A stretch of DNA of 36,434 nucleotides from Paratrimastix pyriformis (taxonomy: Eukaryota; Preaxostyla; Paratrimastigidae): NCBI GenBank assembly GCA_027972325.1, contig JAPMOS010000187.1, forward strand, positions 22,501 to 58,934. Direction: 5' to 3'. The notes under the pieces are model-generated. The model did no database searches. It was given only the letters and a program-made list of their open reading frames with translations, and had not been told where the DNA came from. The position numbers and the translations under genes were made by a program. This document shows positions 20,029 through 28,247 of this stretch, in pieces; the first letter of the stretch is position 1, and the number at the start of each line of letters is the position of its first letter.

Positions 20029-20078
20029 TGGGACCAGAAGGCAGTAAACACAAAATAGGCATAATTTTAATAATTTGA

Positions 20079-20092
20079 GTATTTTTTTATCT
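20079..20092 (+). promoter_or_regulatory. Candidate TATTTTTTTATCT promoter box of the capsid gene
   Basis: gtatttttttatct lies about 25 bases upstream of the capsid start, similar in sequence and position to the other boxes. Confidence 0.35.
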
Positions 20093-20116
20093 TAGTATGA
20101 TATTGATTATCACACT

Positions 20117-21322
20117 ATGGCAACGGCAATTATTCTAAAGTCGCACACCACACAGAACTCAGACCTCGAAAGGAATGCAATCAAAATCAATGAGTTTACA
20201 GATGACAAAACCACTAAGATACGCAAGCCTAAGATTGTAACGGATCCGGTAGTAATCAAACCTAACCGGCAAATATCATTTGGAAGTGTCGCACAGTTTG
20301 ACATTAATAAATACAGCGGGCTACTCTCAGGTAATGACATACACCTACACATCAGACTCGGAGCTACTACAGCATCAGCCGGCACGGTGACTTACGTAGG
20401 TGGATACATGATGAAGCTCATCAAATCCCTTAAGTTTAAGCACCAAGGACGTGAAATATACAAGTTGGACAGTGCAGGTATATATCAATATTACCAGCGT
20501 GCCATACAGGAACGCAAATCACTGATGATGCAGAACGCACGTATTGGAGCAACCGGCACAGACATTGACCTGCAACAACAGGAAGGACTGATTTACATAC
20601 CAAATCCATTCATTGACTTTAACCCTCTACGGCTCGACATCTTACAAGCAAATCCATATTTTGAAGTAGAAATTGCCCCTATATCAGAAATAGCATCATC
20701 TTCCACAGTTGGAGCTACATTAACCAACACTTTTCTCGATGTTGAACTCGTAGCTAACTACATGACAATGCATGAAGATGAGAAGAAGGCAATTCTACGA
20801 AGCAGTATGGATGAAGCAGGAATGGTTACAGTACAGAATGAATTCGTTGATTCAACCAAGTATCTAATTTCACAAGGTGCCACATCAATAACATGTGACC
20901 TACCATTCGATGAAGTTGAGTATCTGTCAATGTATCTGTCTGATGACACGACAGGAGCACCATTCACCGGAACAGCCTATATCTCGGAATATCACCTTTC
21001 TGTTGACAACAAGAACTATCCAGATACAGCCATCAGTGCTAAATCGCAAGAATTCCAACAGATGATGTATTTCCGCAAGGCATTTGACAAGAACATCTAC
21101 ACTCTACGCTTTTCAGGACTACCAAGCAAAGATGACGATATTGAATCATATGGTAATGTGTATGGTACCATTGTGCTAAAAGAGTATTCTAACCCTAAAT
21201 TAGTCGTGACTTTCACAGCAGGATTGCCTCACAACTGTACTTTGAATGTATTAGCTTACGGACGGGCATGGTATCGATATAACACAAAACAAGGCACTTT
21301 GACTGTAGAACACAAAAACTAA
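20117..21322 (+). CDS. Candidate double-jelly-roll major capsid protein
   Basis: The frame encodes 401 residues and looks whole. It is beta-rich throughout with few cysteines, and starts after an A/T-rich leader. The N-terminal half has 'GGYMMKLIKSLKFKHQGREIY' then 'YQYYQRAIQERKSLMMQNA', typical of the first jelly roll and its loop. The C-terminal end, 'GLPHNCTLNVLAYGRAWYRYNTKQGTL', closely fits the end of double-jelly-roll capsids, in which 'LNV-A--YN-L' strands close the second barrel. It lies directly after the packaging ATPase, as expected. The length is short for the family, and the assignment is by fold pattern and context. It is the best candidate for the capsid in the element. Confidence 0.7.
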   Translation: MATAIILKSHTTQNSDLERNAIKINEFTDDKTTKIRKPKIVTDPVVIKPNRQISFGSVAQFDINKYSGLLSGNDIHLHIRLGATTASAGTVTYVGGYMMKLIKSLKFKHQGREIYKLDSAGIYQYYQRAIQERKSLMMQNARIGATGTDIDLQQQEGLIYIPNPFIDFNPLRLDILQANPYFEVEIAPISEIASSSTVGATLTNTFLDVELVANYMTMHEDEKKAILRSSMDEAGMVTVQNEFVDSTKYLISQGATSITCDLPFDEVEYLSMYLSDDTTGAPFTGTAYISEYHLSVDNKNYPDTAISAKSQEFQQMMYFRKAFDKNIYTLRFSGLPSKDDDIESYGNVYGTIVLKEYSNPKLVVTFTAGLPHNCTLNVLAYGRAWYRYNTKQGTLTVEHKN

Positions 21323-21734
21323 GTGATTCAACTCGGTAGAACCCGTTAGTTATGTAAGGAAACATGTAGGAATGAAGAAAAAGTCACACCTTCAGGTTTC
21401 TCACCTTTGACATGAGATATCACTTTTTGACATCGACTCGAAGTACTATGACAGTACCACATCTGAGCATGAAAAATCACTGTTTCCTATGTTTAAAATA
21501 AGCCCAGACACTTACGTTTAGTGTCAGGACAATGATTTGGATAAAAGGATGAAGTTCAGTTTGTATTGAAAATTGAACGCGTCAAAACTTGTGCAGCCCC
21601 GTGCACGTTAAGTAACTGTCAGATTTCTTAGCAAATGTCGAGCTATATTATTCATATGGTGCTGTTTCGAAAAAGCCGTGGCTGTGAACGTCGATCTACG
21701 CTCTGTCACGAGTTACCGTTTTTGTATATGAAAA
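21323..21734. other. 412-base intergenic region after the capsid gene
   Basis: No plausible gene on either strand. The composition is less A/T-rich than flanking spacers. I see no clear hairpin or box that I would call. It may be untranslated or decayed coding sequence. Confidence 0.4.
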
Positions 21735-22309
21735 ATGTTGAAAATTTCTAAGTCAACCTTATCGCACAGTAAAGTTAAGGTTGCATCACAATTAAGTGAA
21801 AATGAGCAAAATGTCACCATTACAGCCTTCAACTACACACAAAAACCTATTAGAATATGGTGTTGGATGGGTTATGTCAACAACTTGTCAACATGCAATA
21901 TCTCATGTCAAAATTTTTTTGTGACAGGTGAAACTTTTTATGCATGATTTGTATGAAACGCATCATGTTCCTCTCAATAAACCTTGACTCAACTCAGAAA
22001 ACACTCATTTTGAACCAGTGGATGAACAAAAATCCAAATTACCTAACTCTTATAGGCACTCATCTTGTCACCAATTCAGTCACCAGAAGTAGGTATTTTG
22101 TAGTAATCCGGGGCTTATACACTGATCAAATCATTAATAATGTGACGAGTGAAGCCGCAATTCCAGTTTTCGTTGGAATAGATAACAAAGGACTCGAATT
22201 GTCACCAACATCAACGTTAACGAGAACTTATGACTATTCGATATTGGATGAAACAGGACAACCTACAACTGATGTAGTGACTGTAAACATGTTATTTAGA
22301 GTGGATTGA
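21735..22309 (+). CDS. Small beta-rich element protein(s), possible minor capsid
   Basis: Small coding stretches after the capsid gene encode beta-rich sequence with few charged residues, such as 'NVTITAFNYTQKPIRIW' near the start and 'IPVFVGIDNKGLELSPTS' with 'TVNMLFRV' near the end. Position after the capsid gene, size and beta content would suit a penton-like minor capsid protein with a single jelly roll. I cannot tell whether this is one gene that is broken or two small genes. No family signature is visible. Confidence 0.35.
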
Positions 22310-22311
22310 GA

Positions 22312-22590
22312 TTAAGAGAGCTTTTGGAGCACGAGTTTAATACCATTTCCTAAGTCTTTTGTGAAGAACACGCCTAAGGATGGAGTCTCTCGTATTCTGT
22401 ATCTGAAGACTGTAGCAGTTTTATGAACCCGTTTAATTGGTACTAATTTATGCTTTTTTAACCATGTGCGACATTGATTTGGTTTAAATTTTGCTATTTC
22501 GAAGAGGACAGTAACAATATGAAACTTAGTGTCAAGTGGCAGGTCTGAAGGCACCTCAGGTGACTCATCTGTAGCAGTTTTGACTTTCAT
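22312..22590 (-). CDS. Small basic protein, possible DNA-binding
   Basis: I take the start at 22590 (MKVKTATDES), giving 92 residues. An upstream in-frame Met at 22647 would add a hydrophobic lead that overlaps the promoter region of the divergent gene. Residues about 35-75 contain 'FKPNQCRTWLKKHKLVPIKRV', a helix-turn-helix-like, basic segment followed by a beta hairpin ('TATVFRYRIRE'). A transcription or recombination accessory role is possible. No family recognised. Confidence 0.5.
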   Translation of the reverse strand: MKVKTATDESPEVPSDLPLDTKFHIVTVLFEIAKFKPNQCRTWLKKHKLVPIKRVHKTATVFRYRIRETPSLGVFFTKDLGNGIKLVLQKLS

Positions 22591-22629
22591 TGTTGAATGT
22601 AATAATATAAGCAGGGAAAAATAATCGAA

Positions 22630-22640
22630 GTATTTTTTCT
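22630..22640 (+). promoter_or_regulatory. Candidate TATTTTTTCT promoter box of gene 22663
   Basis: gtattttttct lies about 23 bases upstream of the start at 22663, resembling the boxes before the fibre, ATPase and capsid genes. Confidence 0.35.
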
Positions 22641-22662
22641 CCATCAATTATATTAGTAACGA

Positions 22663-23133
22663 ATGCCACAACGAAAACGTTCATCTTATGCAGCACCAGG
22701 TGAATCAGCACCTCATGGTTCATCATGGACAAAGAAGGCAGATTACATAGTCAAAGCCATGTCAAAACAAATGGGTGGTGGAAGTGCCATAATTGACAAC
22801 TTACAACAAATTAATAAGACAGATGGATTGCTTAACCCGGAACAAATGTATGTGACTCAGCCGGAAATGAAGGCAAATGAAGATTTTGAACTCGGGATAT
22901 ACCGTTTTTATCGAACAGGTGATACGTATTGGGCACTCGCATTGCAGCAACATCCATACAAAGCGGATGATGATAAACGAACAGTTCATGAACTGATTGG
23001 ACGCACAGTGTCAGCATTTGAACAGATTCCAATCGATGAAGCGATCTTTAAGCGGGCACTACGGATGCATCATGAAGCACCAAAAATCACACAACCGTTT
23101 TATGCAAAGGCATTGGAAAATGACGTTGCTTAA
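22663..23133 (+). CDS. Basic N-terminal protein with MGGG motif, unknown function
   Basis: The frame encodes 156 residues. The N-terminus is basic (MPQRKRSSY), and residues 37-40 are 'MGGG', which matches the general form of cleavage sites for adenovirus-type proteases. The remainder is mixed helical with 'DTYWALALQQHP' and 'RTVHELIGRTVSAFEQIPIDEA'. I recognise no family. Small basic proteins with such a site are often core or minor capsid proteins in adenovirus-like viruses, which is inference only. Confidence 0.5.
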   Translation: MPQRKRSSYAAPGESAPHGSSWTKKADYIVKAMSKQMGGGSAIIDNLQQINKTDGLLNPEQMYVTQPEMKANEDFELGIYRFYRTGDTYWALALQQHPYKADDDKRTVHELIGRTVSAFEQIPIDEAIFKRALRMHHEAPKITQPFYAKALENDVA

Positions 23134-24307
23134 ATATACAGCTCTTGCACAATACAAAGAATGCCAGGAAACATTGCCGGAATTTGTCAAAAGTATGGTG
23201 CTCAATCAAAAATCGTTGAAGGACTGAGAAATGAAATGGCTGCGGCGAAATTCAGCATCTCAATGAAAGTGACCCTCAAGCACTTGAGAAGCTTTCAATC
23301 AAATATGGCAGCTGAAGCTAACATTCTCAACAGAATTGTTCCAAAACGCAGGGAACTCCAGGACCTTTGTATCCAAGGCAAGACTTCTTCCTTTTGAATG
23401 GATGAAAATTCCAAAAGCAGCCGCAACTACCACAACTACCACAGCGTCGTAATAGAACTATTTGATTTCGATTTTATTAAGTAAAACAGCAATCCCTATT
23501 TATATCTGAATAGATATGAATAGATATGAATAAGTTTAAAATGGTTAAAAGATGCATATCTTACCTTACAGGACCGGCAAGATGTTTTTTTACTGTGTGA
23601 TAACGTGATTTGTCGTGTTATGACAGCATCTCTACGCTTATTGAGGTCTTCTCCGCCTTGTTCAATCAGCTTCATAAACGATAAGTCCAACTGATTCAGG
23701 TAGGTCAGGAGGCATAAGTCATCCAGTGTTGGTGTAGTCAGTGGTAGGCGCATGCATTGGTAGCGACACGGAAGAGGTAAGGGAATGATTATTGGTGGTG
23801 GTGCAGGTCAATGGAAGATTGGATTTTAGGTAGGTAGCCCTACTCTTATTCTTCTTCATCTTCATCTTCCTTTTCAGTCTTTTCAGGTAAATAGCTAAAA
23901 CTTGCCTGCGAACTCTTCAGCACGCTTGTCCTTCCTTTCAATAATTTCTTGTTCAGCTTTTCGATGCCTCTATACCAGCGAGAACTTCAGCTCATATCAT
24001 ATCGTCGATTGCATATTCTCGAAGAGTGTTGTCACTGTAACGTAAAAATTTTTCTCTTCTTTGTGGCTATACATCACGTATTTCTTCCAACAATTTCTCA
24101 TCATTTTGCATTGGTTCTTCTTCTGGCGTATCGCCGCATCGGTGAGTTCAGAATCTCCAAACATTTTTGACATGACAGCCGCACAGATAGCTACAATTTC
24201 CTCAGTCTCATCATCAAAATGTGCAGCTCTTCGTCGATGTGTACCTTTTGACTTACGTGGCTCCTTGGAAGTATCCATTGTCTTCAATAATAATACACGA
24301 GAAATTT
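23134..24307. other. 1.2-kb stretch with small uncertain frames
   Basis: I cannot place a confident gene. Plus-strand frames around 23160-23400 look coding-like ('MPGNIAGICQKYGAQSKIVEGL'-type sequence) but are short. On the minus strand 23997-24287 encodes 96 residues, charged, starting 'MKTMDTSKEPRKSKGTHRRR', and an acidic Glu/Asp-rich stretch follows near 23860-23900. A tgaatagata-type 10-bp repeat occurs three times at about 23506-23532. The region may be decayed gene sequence of the element or an insertion. Confidence 0.4.
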
Positions 24308-25447
24308 TCAGAGGATCGATGTTAATGTAAATATGACAGCACCAAACAATAGGTATGGTGTGTAATTAGTAGATTCAGTGTCGGGTGTTACAGGTGTGAT
24401 CGGCTCGACAGGAGTAATAGGCTCCGCAGGTGTAATCGGCTCAACAGGCGTGATAGGCTCAACTGGTGGAATCGGTTTTTCATCTTTTTCCTTCTTAGCA
24501 TTTACAACACATTCATTAAGTTGTTGTATTTGGACATTTGTTAATGTGCCTACATTCTTCCAATCTATTACATTACGACAATCAACGCAAACTAAGTCAC
24601 CCCATTGTGGTTTCGATGGCATCTCGGGCTTATTTACATTAATTTGTGCTATTCGCTGTGATAAGTACTCAGGCTTATAATAAAAGGTCATCATGAATTC
24701 ACCCGTTTTGTTCTGACGGTTTAACTCACTCCATTCACATGATTGGACATTAAGGTTTGATAAATCGAGTCCATTCTGCTTTATAGTTGATGCAATGTAT
24801 TTGTCCTTATCAGTCATCAGGCTGAAGGCAATTGAATCAATATTCCATAAGCCCGTGATTGTTGCATGGATGTATTGAATCGAATCATTCATAAAATACC
24901 ATTTGTCGTATTCATCTTTCCATTTGTCAAACTTAGCATAATAGTCATCCATCTGTTTTAGGTATGAATCATTCATTTTGATAATGTTTTGAACCCCTTT
25001 TTCACATTCAGATAACTCTTTAGGGGCTGAATCTTCAATGTCTTTCAGACAGTCCCAATTCTTAGCACATGACTCGATCTTCGAACAGTTTACACACTTT
25101 TGGAACTGTGTCTCAGTAGTTGATTTAGCTATTGCCGGAAAAAACTCAGTATATGAATCAAAGTCAAAGTTGTTGGAGTGTGCAAAAGTTAATGCCTGTG
25201 GCACCGTGAAATCACTGTAAAAGGCTCTCGTTTTACTCCCTCCACGTAATGGCATTTCAACACGTAACTTAGCATATAATGCCTTTAACTCACGCTTTCT
25301 GTCCTCACCTTCTACCTTCATCAAATTGTCATATCGACGTTTTGATATAAAGTCCATTTTCAACGTCAACCTGATGTAACTGACATTATTCTGTTGAAAA
25401 GCATTGATGAACTTACTTTCTGTATCCAATGAATTCCACTGAATCAT
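24308..25447 (-). CDS. Cys-rich, C-terminally anchored membrane protein
   Basis: The frame encodes 379 residues; a Met at 25357 is an alternative start. A cluster of cysteines (residues 118, 121, 127, 133 and 148) and two later groups (near 236 and 287) suggest a disulphide-bonded ectodomain. A Pro-rich stalk of five to six 'PITPVE' repeats (about residues 325-358) leads to a single C-terminal membrane segment (about 362-379) with almost no tail. Residues 67-70 are 'LRGG'. Size, Cys pattern and anchor recall entry-complex proteins of poxviruses and other large DNA viruses, but I do not recognise a family. The gene is divergent from the myristoylated protein gene, with fewer than 50 bases between the starts. 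Confidence 0.6.
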   Translation of the reverse strand: MIQWNSLDTESKFINAFQQNNVSYIRLTLKMDFISKRRYDNLMKVEGEDRKRELKALYAKLRVEMPLRGGSKTRAFYSDFTVPQALTFAHSNNFDFDSYTEFFPAIAKSTTETQFQKCVNCSKIESCAKNWDCLKDIEDSAPKELSECEKGVQNIIKMNDSYLKQMDDYYAKFDKWKDEYDKWYFMNDSIQYIHATITGLWNIDSIAFSLMTDKDKYIASTIKQNGLDLSNLNVQSCEWSELNRQNKTGEFMMTFYYKPEYLSQRIAQINVNKPEMPSKPQWGDLVCVDCRNVIDWKNVGTLTNVQIQQLNECVVNAKKEKDEKPIPPVEPITPVEPITPAEPITPVEPITPVTPDTESTNYTPYLLFGAVIFTLTSIL

Positions 25448-25494
25448 TCTTAATGCTATACAAGGTGAAATTTTCGATGAGTACTGTATACAAC

Positions 25495-26148
25495 ATGGGT
25501 GGAAACATTAGTTATAACTCAATTAGGCAAGACCTGTTGAACTATCTATCTGTCAATGAAACAAACATCATTATGCAACAAGTCAATGTGGTTCTTAATG
25601 CAAAGAATGAAATCATCTTCCGTAACATAGCTCACATCAAAAACGTCAAGATATCATTTGCCAATGACATAAAAAATCAAATCATAGCCAAAACGATATT
25701 GGAATCAACATCTGCCACATCTGCATTCAACGACATCCTGAACAAGATATCAGAAAAGCAAAACCAAGGTGGTATCTTTACCGCTAACTTTAACGTGCTC
25801 GACATGATTAAGAAGCTAAAGAACGTGGTTGATGTCAATCGTGTCAACCAACAGATGCAAAACATTAGAAACTCCTTCGACGTTGTCAATTCCTTCCAAG
25901 TTATTAATGATGCTTTTGTTCCTTCATCATGCCTCGAAGATGTCGACTTAACTGCTACTAATCAACTATATAACAAACAAGTTTATGATTCATTAGCTGA
26001 AATATATTCTGAAGTGGATCAACACACAAAAGATGAAGAAGAGCACGACATTGGACAAACTGCCGATAACACTACTGCATTGATTGCTATTGCTGCTGTC
26101 TTAGTGGTTGGCGGCTTTATCTATATGAACAAACAAAAGGGAAAGTAA
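25495..26148 (+). CDS. Candidate myristoylated L1/E248R-type membrane protein
   Basis: The open frame extends upstream to 25429, but I prefer the Met at 25495, because it gives an N-terminal 'MGGNIS', a classic myristoylation signal, and leaves room for the divergent promoter. The protein has 217 residues. A mostly helical ectodomain ('QQVNVVLNAKNEIIFRNIAHIKNVKI') is followed by an acidic segment and a single membrane span near the C-terminus ('TALIAIAAVLVVGGFIYM') with a short basic tail. N-myristoylation plus C-terminal span is the layout of poxvirus L1/F9 and asfarvirus E248R, which act in virion entry. The Cys content is low, so homology is not proven. Confidence 0.5.
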   Translation: MGGNISYNSIRQDLLNYLSVNETNIIMQQVNVVLNAKNEIIFRNIAHIKNVKISFANDIKNQIIAKTILESTSATSAFNDILNKISEKQNQGGIFTANFNVLDMIKKLKNVVDVNRVNQQMQNIRNSFDVVNSFQVINDAFVPSSCLEDVDLTATNQLYNKQVYDSLAEIYSEVDQHTKDEEEHDIGQTADNTTALIAIAAVLVVGGFIYMNKQKGK

Positions 26149-26170
26149 TTTCAAATGTATATTATGTCAG

Positions 26171-26803
26171 ATGAGTGAATCAGAACTGCTTTTCATGGCA
26201 AAAGTGGCAAAAGCATGTATGTTGAGACAAAAGTATAACAAAGATTTCATGGTCCCATTGATTGGAACACTGTCGAGAAATCCTGAGTTCGATGAAAGTT
26301 CACTTCCTCGAGAGAAGGAACCTGAAGTGCCTGAAGAAGAACGAAAAGAACGTGTACGACCTCGAACAAAGGCTGAGGAACGCTTTGAAGAAGAAAGGAA
26401 TTTTCATGAATACATGAAAGACAACTACTCACGGACTCAAATCATTGAAACCATCAAACAACTAAGACCATATGCTCCTAGTCGTGTCTTTAACGCGACA
26501 ATTTTTGCTAAACAGAACTTTATTCGTGTTACACCTGAAATGTATAGAGAGTTGAAAGCCCAAATCTTTAACTGGAGTCCTGCTGTGATTGCTGATATGG
26601 AACATGAGTACAACGTCGCTTCACACGTTAAAGGGAGTCGAAATGTCACTAAAATATTTGGTTCAAAGTATGAGACAGTCGCTGAGACAAAACAACAAAT
26701 GCGTGCTGCAAAAGGCAAGAGACAACCAAAAGCTCATAATCCACAACCGCAAAAAGAATACAACTTACGGTCCAAAACACGGTTACGTGGAGGGAAAAAG
26801 TAA
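26171..26803 (+). CDS. Charged protein with basic LRGGKK tail
   Basis: The frame encodes 210 residues. The first 30 are moderately hydrophobic, residues 45-80 are Glu/Arg/Lys-rich and likely helical or disordered, and the C-terminal 40 are strongly basic, ending 'LRSKTRLRGGKK'. 'LRGG' before the final 'KK' would fit a maturation site for an adenovirus-type or Ulp-type protease. A DNA-condensing core protein is possible. It follows the myristoylated protein gene by 22 bases on the same strand. Confidence 0.55.
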   Translation: MSESELLFMAKVAKACMLRQKYNKDFMVPLIGTLSRNPEFDESSLPREKEPEVPEEERKERVRPRTKAEERFEEERNFHEYMKDNYSRTQIIETIKQLRPYAPSRVFNATIFAKQNFIRVTPEMYRELKAQIFNWSPAVIADMEHEYNVASHVKGSRNVTKIFGSKYETVAETKQQMRAAKGKRQPKAHNPQPQKEYNLRSKTRLRGGKK

Positions 26804-26817
26804 GAATTTCTATTTGT

Positions 26818-27735
26818 ATGGTATTGACAACCATGCACAGAAAAGTTGAAACTGTTAATGAAACTCAACTAAATGATACTCTTCAAGAGCTCCATCACCC
26901 TAACAAAGTAATCCTTACGCCTTATGATGAGGCTATTGCTAAACAAGATGAAAGCTTAGCACAGAATGTCGTGAAGATAAGATTCGACAGTGGACAAACT
27001 GTGTTCATTAAAAAAGAATGGTATGAGCTGTCTGATGTGTTCAAACAACCTGTCATCTTCCAATCATTTGAGCGTTACATGAAATGGATTTACCCTCTAC
27101 TAAACAATTCCGGGCGCGACTTACAGTTCGATGACGATGTGGATTCCATGGCTGAACTCGGTGGATTCATTGAGGAGGTGTTTAAATACAAACTCGATAA
27201 GCTGCTCGTTGAATCTGTCGTGTGTGATGTATCACAAAATAGTGGACTCGTCGATGAGATACAAAAGATGAAACGTTACATCAACAAGTACGAATCCTCA
27301 GTAAATTCATGCTGGGGTATCTTAAAGAAAAAGGTGACTGAACGAATGCAAAATTTCGAAAATGAATGGCTCGGCTTTATCAAAATGTGGAGCGTCGTAT
27401 ATCAAAATGATAAGTATAATGGCATCACCTACGATTTAATCCTGCAAGCTATCAAAGCAAACAACATAATTGACATCTGTGTGATGAATGTGAAATACAA
27501 CAACATTATCTATAAGTTCATCCGCTACTTCGAGCTGTATGTCGTAAAGAATGATAAGACTGTCGTGTCAACCAATAAGTATGAACTCAGTTTAATGCTT
27601 CCTGATGCATCTGAAACTGTATCTAACATCGCTACATCTATTTCCGGCATCATCACCAATACAAAAGTCCTCGATAAAAGCACATTGCTTCGTCAAGTGT
27701 CAAATCTTATGTCGATGAAATCACTCACCGCTTAA
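26818..27735 (+). CDS. Hypothetical 305-residue element protein
   Basis: A whole-looking frame, starting 14 bases after the preceding gene (a second Met at residue 6 is also possible). It is mostly helical with a long central acidic to basic alternation and a C-terminal Ser/Thr-rich tail. No domain is recognised. The stop codon lies in a TTAA shared with the stop of the convergent VLTF3-like gene. A partial inverted copy lies at 7804-8431. Confidence 0.6.
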   Translation: MVLTTMHRKVETVNETQLNDTLQELHHPNKVILTPYDEAIAKQDESLAQNVVKIRFDSGQTVFIKKEWYELSDVFKQPVIFQSFERYMKWIYPLLNNSGRDLQFDDDVDSMAELGGFIEEVFKYKLDKLLVESVVCDVSQNSGLVDEIQKMKRYINKYESSVNSCWGILKKKVTERMQNFENEWLGFIKMWSVVYQNDKYNGITYDLILQAIKANNIIDICVMNVKYNNIIYKFIRYFELYVVKNDKTVVSTNKYELSLMLPDASETVSNIATSISGIITNTKVLDKSTLLRQVSNLMSMKSLTA

Positions 27736-28247
27736 CTCCCTAATTTAAGCTCATTCCACTTCTTCTCGTACTTCTTTATGAACTCTCGATTGACACAAAT
27801 TCTTTTGTATAACTTCTTATCTTCAATACCATTAGCCTGTAATAATTTGTATATGATGAACTTGTAATTCATTCTATACTTACTGATGGCTAACCTGTCT
27901 TTTATCTTAGCAAACTGTCTCTTCATGCTTTCCCTGACTGTTGGTGCTATCTGATAATGTACCATCTTGCTAAACACCTGGTTGAAATAATTCGATGGTT
28001 TATATGGCACATAATGTGATTTATTACGTGCTGCTCGCTCTTCCTGAAAATTACATACAAATGGCGTCTCTAATACACATCCACAGTTCTGACAGACATT
28101 TAAACCTTCTGGTGTTGTAACTGCATCGGGTTTATCACAACACTTCCATTCTGGTTCTTTTGGCTCATTCTCAACTTCCTGCCTATATAAGTCCAATGAT
28201 AACTGCATCAAACGTTTTCTCTCTGCTTTCTCATCCATCTCCTTCAT
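27732..28247 (-). CDS. Candidate VLTF3-like late transcription factor
   Basis: The frame encodes 171 residues and looks whole. A zinc ribbon is formed by Cys 36/37 and Cys 52/55 ('CCDKP...VCQNCGCVLE'). A segment 'YVPYKPSNYFNQVF' follows, then 'KYRMNYKFIIYKLLQANGI' and a basic C-terminal helix. This is the order seen in VLTF3 (poxvirus A2) relatives of nucleocytoplasmic large DNA viruses: ribbon, 'YKR-NHF' and a helical core. TFIIB-like ribbons are an alternative, but no cyclin repeats are present. The product would direct late gene transcription. The promoter region upstream of 28247 contains ttatattaatc. A near-copy lies at 7310-7795. Confidence 0.55.
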   Translation of the reverse strand: MKEMDEKAERKRLMQLSLDLYRQEVENEPKEPEWKCCDKPDAVTTPEGLNVCQNCGCVLETPFVCNFQEERAARNKSHYVPYKPSNYFNQVFSKMVHYQIAPTVRESMKRQFAKIKDRLAISKYRMNYKFIIYKLLQANGIEDKKLYKRICVNREFIKKYEKKWNELKLGS

